A DNA stretch of 64,000 nt from Zoogloea sp041904905 (lineage in GTDB: Bacteria; Pseudomonadota; Gammaproteobacteria; Burkholderiales; Rhodocyclaceae): the NCBI RefSeq assembly GCF_041904905.1, contig NZ_JAYRMI010000001.1:1-64000 (forward strand), read 5' to 3'. The notes under the pieces were generated by a model, which saw nothing but the letters and a program-made list of their open reading frames with translations, did no database searches and was not told the origin of the DNA. Shown piece by piece: positions 58,930 to 64,000 of this stretch (position 1 is the first letter of the stretch; each line of letters opens with the position of its first letter). A program made the position numbers and the translations under genes.

Positions 58930-60963
58930 TCAGACGTGGAAGTGGCTGACCTTGGACTGGAGGTTGGTCGCCAGTTGTTCGAGCAGGGCGGCCTGTTCGT
59001 TGGTCTGGCGGGTGATCTGGTTGTTCTGGTCGGCCATCCGGGCGATCTGCTCGACGCCGCGGGCCACCTCCTGGCTGGCGATGCTCTGCTCGCGGGTGGC
59101 GTCGGCGATGTCGTTCACGGCGCTGGTGGTGCGGTCGCCTTCGCTGCGGATGGTTTCGAGCACGGCGCCCGAGTCGGTGGCCAGGCGCACGCCGTCGCGG
59201 ACTTCGTCGGTGACGCCGCGGATCATCGCCACGACCCGGTCGGCTTCGTTCTGCACCTCGCTGACGGTGGAGCTGATCTCGCGGGTGGAGGTGGCGGTGC
59301 GTTCGGCCAGCTTGCGCACTTCGTCGGCGACCACGGCGAAGCCGCGGCCGCTCTCGCCGGCGCGGGCGGCTTCGATGGCGGCGTTGAGGGCGAGGAGGTT
59401 GGTCTGGTCGGCGATGTCGTTGATGATCTTGCCGATGTTGGAGATGCGGGCGGAGCGTTCCGAGAGGAGGTTGACGGCTTCGCCGGCCTTGTCGATCTCG
59501 CTGGAGATGCGCCCCATGCCGCCGATCATCTGGCGCACGGTGTCGCCGCCGGTCTCGGCTTGCTGCTGGGCCTGCTGGGTGATGTCGCGGGCGGTGGCGG
59601 CGCTGTCGGAGACGTGGGTGATGCTCACCGAGAGTTCCTCGATGGCGGACGCGAGGCTGGCTGCGGCTTCGTTCTGGGTGGCGGTGCTGCCCACCACGTT
59701 GTCGGAGCTGGCGCGCACGGATTCGGCCACTTCGCGCACGGATGCGCTGGCCCGCTTGACCTCGCCGATGAGGGCGCCGACCTGCTCGGTGGTGGCGTCG
59801 AGGGCGCGGCTCATGAGGTCGAGTTCGTTGCGGCTGGTGGGGTCGGCGGGCGGCAGACGGGCGCTCATGTCGCCGGCGCCGATGCGGTCGAGGGTGGTCA
59901 GCAGGGTGCGGATCGGGGCGATCTGGCGGCGGGCGGTGAGGAACAGGGCGAGGGTGAGCAGCACGGCGCCGGCCAGACACAGGGCGATCAGGCTGTTGCG
60001 CAGCTTGCGCGCTTCGACGGTGAATTCGTCGATGTAGCTGCCGGTGGCCATGACCCAGCCCCACTCGGGGATGGTCTCGAAGACCATCATCTTCTGGCCG
60101 ATGCTGCCATCTTCCCGCGGCCAGTCGTAGATGGCCATGCCTTGCTTGAGCCTGGCTTGCTCTTCCAGGATGCGCTGGGCGTGGGGTTGGTTCATCTCGC
60201 TGAGTTTTTTGCCGGTGAGGGTGGGGTGGAAGACGAACTCGGTCTGGGCAGGGTCGGCGTTGGGGGCCTGGACGTAGGCGTAGCCGGTGGAGCCGGACTT
60301 GACCTCGCCGAGCGCCTTGAACAGCCGCTCCATGTCGCCGTGGACGTCGACCCGGGCGGCGAGGGCGGCGATCACCTTGCCTTGGGCGTCGGCGATCGGC
60401 TCGATGGCGGAGACGTAGTATTTGCCGTTGCGTTTGACGATGCCGGTGTAGGGTTTGCCGGCCAGGAGGGTCTTCACCTCGGGGCCGTCTGCGGCGAGCG
60501 GGGTGCCGACGGTGCTCTTGCCGTTCTTGTCCTTGAGCAGGGTGGCGGCGCGGACGAGTTCGTCGCCGGCGCGGATCAGCAGCGCCGGGTCGGCGTCGAT
60601 CTGCCGGCGCAGCCCGTCGAGCAGCTCGACGTTGTCGTTCAGGATGCGGTCGCCACCGCGGACGACCGGCAGCTGGTAGTTGCCGGCGGCGACGGTGTCG
60701 GTGCCGATGCGGATCGGCCCCAGGCTGTCCTTGTAACGGCGGAGCGCCTTGTTGGCGTCGGCGACGGCGTTGGCGTGGCTGAGTTCGAGCAGCCGGGAGA
60801 TGTTCCTGACCTGACTGTTCAGTTCTTCCTCGGTCTTGGCAAGCGCGGCGCGTTCGGAGAGGTGGGTGGTCAGCCCGATGAGTACGGCAAAGACGCAGAG
60901 GCTGGCGACGGCCGCGGTGATGGCCATCTGGTGAACGAGGGATAGGTGGCGAAGTTTGAACAT
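58930..60963 (-). CDS. Methyl-accepting chemotaxis protein with Cache sensor
   Basis: 677 aa. A first membrane helix (residues 12-32) is followed by a large periplasmic sensor of Cache_3-Cache_2 fusion type (about 35-325, with KVIAALAARVDVHGDME and IPEWGWVMATGSYIDEF), a second helix (IALCLAGAVLLTLALFL), HAMP, and a signalling domain with the hairpin tip ERTATSTREISSTVSEVQ preceded by AAIEAARAGESGRGFAVVADEVRKLA. No ligand can be named. No C-terminal CheR pentapeptide. Confidence 0.95.
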   Translation of the reverse strand: MFKLRHLSLVHQMAITAAVASLCVFAVLIGLTTHLSERAALAKTEEELNSQVRNISRLLELSHANAVADANKALRRYKDSLGPIRIGTDTVAAGNYQLPVVRGGDRILNDNVELLDGLRRQIDADPALLIRAGDELVRAATLLKDKNGKSTVGTPLAADGPEVKTLLAGKPYTGIVKRNGKYYVSAIEPIADAQGKVIAALAARVDVHGDMERLFKALGEVKSGSTGYAYVQAPNADPAQTEFVFHPTLTGKKLSEMNQPHAQRILEEQARLKQGMAIYDWPREDGSIGQKMMVFETIPEWGWVMATGSYIDEFTVEARKLRNSLIALCLAGAVLLTLALFLTARRQIAPIRTLLTTLDRIGAGDMSARLPPADPTSRNELDLMSRALDATTEQVGALIGEVKRASASVREVAESVRASSDNVVGSTATQNEAAASLASAIEELSVSITHVSDSAATARDITQQAQQQAETGGDTVRQMIGGMGRISSEIDKAGEAVNLLSERSARISNIGKIINDIADQTNLLALNAAIEAARAGESGRGFAVVADEVRKLAERTATSTREISSTVSEVQNEADRVVAMIRGVTDEVRDGVRLATDSGAVLETIRSEGDRTTSAVNDIADATREQSIASQEVARGVEQIARMADQNNQITRQTNEQAALLEQLATNLQSKVSHFHV

Positions 60964-61065
60964 CTCCGGACTCCGGTCGAGTGGGCGGTTGGTGCGCCTT
61001 GGTCATCGACAGGATTCCGGGAAACTTGATGGCCACCCCCGGTTGGCCGCACCGCGCCGGGGCGG

Positions 61066-61704
61066 TCAGGCGTTGGGCAGTTCGTCCAGCGCGGTGCCCA
61101 GGTGGGCTTGCTGGGCCCAGGCGATGAGCGACCAGACCTGCCCGTCCCAGCCGATCCAGTTGAGGGCGGCGTTGGGAATGGTGAAGTCGCGCGGAGCGGT
61201 GAGGGGCTTGCCGGTGGCGAGGCGGTGGACGACGTCGAGCACGCCTCCGTGGGTGACGATCAGCACCGTGCCGCCGGGGTGCCGGCGGGCGATGCCGTCG
61301 AGGGTCTCGTGGATGCGCGCCGAGAACTGGCGCAGGCTCTCGCCGCCTTCGGGAAAGGTGAACTCCGGGTCGCGGGTTTCGAAGCGCCGGTAGTGGTCGG
61401 GGAAGCGGATGCGGGCTTCGTCGTAGGTGAGGGCCTGGAAGCTGCCGTAGTGGCGTTCGCGCAGCCGGGCGTCGAAGGCCGGTTCGAGGCCGCAGCGTTC
61501 GGCGATCGCGGCGGCGGTCTGGCGGGCGCGGGCGAGGTCGGAGGAGTAGGCCGCGTCGAAGCGTTCGGCGGCGAGGCTGGCGGCGGTGGCGCGGGCCTGG
61601 GCGAGACCGGTTTCGTTGAGCGGAATGTCGGTGTGGCCCTGGAGGCGGCGTTCGGCGTTCCAGGCGGTTTCGCCGTGACGGACGAGGCAGATTCGGGTTG
61701 CCAT
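61066..61704 (-). CDS. Histidine phosphatase family protein (phosphoglycerate-mutase-like)
   Basis: 212 aa. Catalytic RHGETAWN near residue 9, second HYGSFQ around 82-87, acid FPEGGESLRQF and VTHGGVLDVVHRL. Belongs to the branch including GpmB, CobC and broad-spectrum phosphatases; length and insertion fit a phosphatase more than a glycolytic mutase. Confidence 0.9.
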   Translation of the reverse strand: MATRICLVRHGETAWNAERRLQGHTDIPLNETGLAQARATAASLAAERFDAAYSSDLARARQTAAAIAERCGLEPAFDARLRERHYGSFQALTYDEARIRFPDHYRRFETRDPEFTFPEGGESLRQFSARIHETLDGIARRHPGGTVLIVTHGGVLDVVHRLATGKPLTAPRDFTIPNAALNWIGWDGQVWSLIAWAQQAHLGTALDELPNA

Positions 61705-61955
61705 TGCTGCGGTGCGGTGGATGAATCGTCGGGGCTGCAGTATCGCACGGGTCTCCGGCGTGCGGCAGCCCGCGGGGCGCGGCCCGGGTACGACGGCCGT
61801 GCGGAAGTTTGGCGCGCCCGCTCGAAAAGCGGCCCCGGTAGGCGTAATCCCTTATTGCTGGCGGGTTGTTCTCGCCGATAATCCGGGCGCTGGAACCCGG
61901 GATGTTTTCGAAAAATAGAGACGGTCGTTCAGTCAAACCAAAGGAGGTGCGGGAC

Positions 61956-62546
61956 GTGCAAGCCCTGCTCAAACTATCGGGCGCCATCGACGCGCTCAAC
62001 CGGCGGGTCGGAAAGGCGGCAATCTGGCTCGTACTGGTGGTCACCATCATCAGCGCCATCAACGCCGTGGTGCGCTACGCTTTCAACTACAGTTCGAACG
62101 GTCTGCTGGAGATCCAGTGGTACCTGTTCTCGGCGATCTTCCTGCTGTGCGCCGGCTACACCTTGATGCGCAACGAGCACGTGCGCATCGACGTGGTGTC
62201 GAGCCACTTCTCGCCGCGGGTCCATGCCTGGATCGACATCGTCGGCACGCTGTTCTTCCTGGCGCCGATGGCGGTCGCGGTGCTGTATCTCTCGTGGCCG
62301 ATCTTCGTCAATTCCTTCCTCAACAAGGAGTACTCCTCCAACGCCGGCGGGTTGATCGTGTGGCCGGTGCGCGGGCTGGTGCCGCTCGGGTTCGCGCTGC
62401 TGATCCTGCAGGGCGTCTCGGAGTTCATCAAGCGGGTGGCCTTCCTGAAGGGGCTGATCGCCGATCCGAACGCCAAGGTCGACGCGCCTTCGGCGGAAGA
62501 GGAGCTGGCCCGGGCCATCAAGCAACAGCGTGGGGAGAGCGCCTAA
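61956..62546 (+). CDS. dctQ: TRAP transporter small permease (DctQ family)
   Basis: 196 aa from a GTG at 61956, fixed by the perfect Shine-Dalgarno AAGGAGGT at 61941-61948. Upstream in-frame ATGs would swallow that site. Four membrane helices, with NAVVRYAFNYSSNGLLEIQWYLFSAIFLLCAGYTLMRNEHVRIDV the DctQ hallmark region (residue 25-70). It couples the periplasmic binding protein to the large permease. No DctP gene is in the window. Confidence 0.93.
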   Translation: MQALLKLSGAIDALNRRVGKAAIWLVLVVTIISAINAVVRYAFNYSSNGLLEIQWYLFSAIFLLCAGYTLMRNEHVRIDVVSSHFSPRVHAWIDIVGTLFFLAPMAVAVLYLSWPIFVNSFLNKEYSSNAGGLIVWPVRGLVPLGFALLILQGVSEFIKRVAFLKGLIADPNAKVDAPSAEEELARAIKQQRGESA

Positions 62547-64000
62547 ATGGAATTCATCGCTGCCAACATGGCGCCCCTGATGTTCGGGTCGCTGGTGATC
62601 TTTCTGCTGTTCGGCTATCCGGTGGCGTTTGCCCTCGCCGCCAACGGGGTGGTGTTCGGGCTGATCGGGATCGAACTTGGCCTGCTTACGCCGGCGCTGT
62701 TCCAGGCCCTGCCTGATCGCATCTTCGGGGTGATGTCCAACGACACGCTGCTGGCGATCCCGTTCTTCACCTTCATGGGGCTGATCCTCGAGCGGTCGGG
62801 GATGGCCGAGGATCTGCTCGACACCATCGGCCAGCTCTTTGGCCCGGTGCGCGGCGGTCTGGCCTTCGCGGTGATCTTCGTCGGGGCGATCCTCGCCGCG
62901 ACTACCGGCGTGGTGGCGGCGTCGGTGATCTCGATGGGCCTCATCTCGCTGCCGATCATGATGCGCTACGGCTACGACCAGCGGCTCGCTACCGGTGTGA
63001 TCGCGGCGTCGGGCACGCTGGCGCAGATCATCCCGCCGTCGCTGGTGCTCATCATCATGGCCGACCAGCTTGGCCGCTCGGTGGGCGACATGTACCAGGG
63101 GGCGCTGATCCCTGGCCTGGTGCTCACCGGCCTGTACGTGGGTTACGTGGCGCTGGTGGCGGTGTTCAAGCCCTCAGCGGCGCCCGCCCTGCCGCCGGAG
63201 GCGCGGACGCTGCGCGGCGGCAAGCTGTTCCTGCGGGTGCTCACCTCCCTCGTGCCGCCGCTGATGCTGATCTTCCTGGTGCTCGGCACCATCTTCCTGG
63301 GCATCGCCACACCGACCGAGGGTGGGGCGATGGGCGCCGCCGGCGCCCTGGTGATGGCGGTGATTCGCCGGCGGCTCAACGTGTCGCTGCTCAAGCAGGC
63401 GATGGAGAGCACCGCCAAGCTGACCACCTTCGTGGTGTTCATCCTGGTGGGCGCGCGTGTGTTCTCGCTGACCTTCTACGGTGTGGAAGGCCACCTGTGG
63501 GTCGAGCACCTGCTCACTTCACTGCCCGGCGGCCAGCTTGGCTTCCTGATCGTGGTGAACATCCTGATCTTCCTGCTGGCCTTCTTCCTCGACTTCTTCG
63601 AGCTGTCGTTCATCGTGGTGCCGCTGCTGGCGCCGGTGGCCGAGAAGCTGGGGATCGACCTGATCTGGTTCGGGGTGTTGCTGGGGGTGAACATGCAGAC
63701 CTCGTTCATGCACCCGCCCTTTGGCTTCGCGCTGTTCTACCTGCGTTCGGTGGCTCCGGCGGCCATCAAGACGACGCAGATCTACTGGGGCGCGGTGCCC
63801 TTCGTGCTGATCCAGATCGTGATGGTGGGCATTCTCATCGCCTTCCCGCAGCTCGTCACCATGGGCCTGGACGCTCAGCAGAACGTGGATACCGACGCCG
63901 TCGAGATCGTGGTGCCCGAGGCCGACGCGCCAGAGGATTCCCCGGTTCAGTTCGGCGACGGGAAGGAAGGCGATGCCAAGCCGGCCGAAGGGACGGAGCT
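62547..64000 (+). CDS. dctM: TRAP transporter large permease (DctM family), 3' end cut by window
   Basis: The frame from ATG 62547, immediately after the dctQ stop TAA, is open to base 64000 (484 complete codons). It is a multi-helix sodium-coupled TRAP permease with AAAANG-like FALAANGVVFGLIG, VFVGAILAATTGVVAASVISMGLISLP and IATPTEGGAMGAAGALVMA, the DctM hallmarks. Beyond the last helix an acidic Asp/Glu/Pro-rich tail continues past the window, longer than usual for DctM. Organic acids are the likely substrate class. Confidence 0.95.
   Translation, partial: MEFIAANMAPLMFGSLVIFLLFGYPVAFALAANGVVFGLIGIELGLLTPALFQALPDRIFGVMSNDTLLAIPFFTFMGLILERSGMAEDLLDTIGQLFGPVRGGLAFAVIFVGAILAATTGVVAASVISMGLISLPIMMRYGYDQRLATGVIAASGTLAQIIPPSLVLIIMADQLGRSVGDMYQGALIPGLVLTGLYVGYVALVAVFKPSAAPALPPEARTLRGGKLFLRVLTSLVPPLMLIFLVLGTIFLGIATPTEGGAMGAAGALVMAVIRRRLNVSLLKQAMESTAKLTTFVVFILVGARVFSLTFYGVEGHLWVEHLLTSLPGGQLGFLIVVNILIFLLAFFLDFFELSFIVVPLLAPVAEKLGIDLIWFGVLLGVNMQTSFMHPPFGFALFYLRSVAPAAIKTTQIYWGAVPFVLIQIVMVGILIAFPQLVTMGLDAQQNVDTDAVEIVVPEADAPEDSPVQFGDGKEGDAKPAEGTE

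Overview
The window reads as a chromosomal segment of a GC-rich betaproteobacterium. The gene content and order (rnfABCDGE-nth, rhodanese-grxC-secB-gpsA, bpt-aat, paired cyanophycin synthetase genes with a DUF1854 protein and its ABC transporter) fit Rhodocyclales/Rhodocyclaceae best. That placement is inference from gene content, not from a marker-gene tree. Almost every gene is conserved core or metabolic; one clearly foreign patch lies at about 26.0-29.15 kb.

Layout. 1-3130: end of a MacA-like adaptor gene, then a MacB-type ATPase and permease, closed by a terminator. 3430-5066: an HD-GYP-type protein and a convergent alpha/beta hydrolase. 5224-5485: two identical tRNA-Arg(ACG) genes and a terminator. 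5636-6412: a small outer-membrane-type protein behind a Fur-box-like site. 6441-14313: the cyanophycin locus, with a DUF1854 protein and a zinc-ribbon ABC exporter on the minus strand diverging from a truncated cyanophycin synthetase and a full-length cphA. 14385-17386: glpK-glpD. 17462-20807: a TonB-like protein, a CorC/HlyC protein, a lipoprotein and a DUF2325 protein. 20933-25731: sulfate uptake operon sbp-cysT-cysW-cysA-cysB-like.

25.98-29.15 kb is the accessory region. It holds 21-bp tandem repeats, a pair of interleaved perfect inverted repeats, an A/T-rich operon encoding a DGQHR-domain protein and a HEPN-like partner (candidate defence or toxin-antitoxin-like pair), a frameshifted remnant of a cysteine desulfurase gene and a 42-bp minisatellite. 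A second sulfate-binding protein gene and a small serine hydrolase gene follow.

31028-37493: DUF1841 protein, nth, and the complete six-gene Rnf complex. 37606-41168: pyrD, an envelope protein, both N-end-rule aminoacyl transferases (bpt, aat) and an NlpC/P60 hydrolase with a possibly leaderless promoter. 41419-45906: serB, DAHP synthase, a pyrimidine-nucleotidase-like HAD protein, bioC and bioB. 45978-50190: comF and trmL on plus, then gpsA, an SH3 protein, secB, grxC, rhodanese and an ArsR regulator on minus. 50484-53176: S41 protease, an unknown gene, a MoeB/ThiF protein. 53168-55847: a three-gene operon of fatty-acid-hydroxylase-type, NodB-like and beta-propeller proteins. 55955-60963: ribD, nrdR, glyA, a chemoreceptor. 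61066-64000: a histidine phosphatase and the start of a TRAP transporter (dctQ, dctM) cut by the window edge.

Functional themes are nitrogen storage as cyanophycin, sulfur acquisition and sulfane-sulfur handling, redox energetics through Rnf, and cofactor synthesis (biotin, riboflavin, folate one-carbon units).
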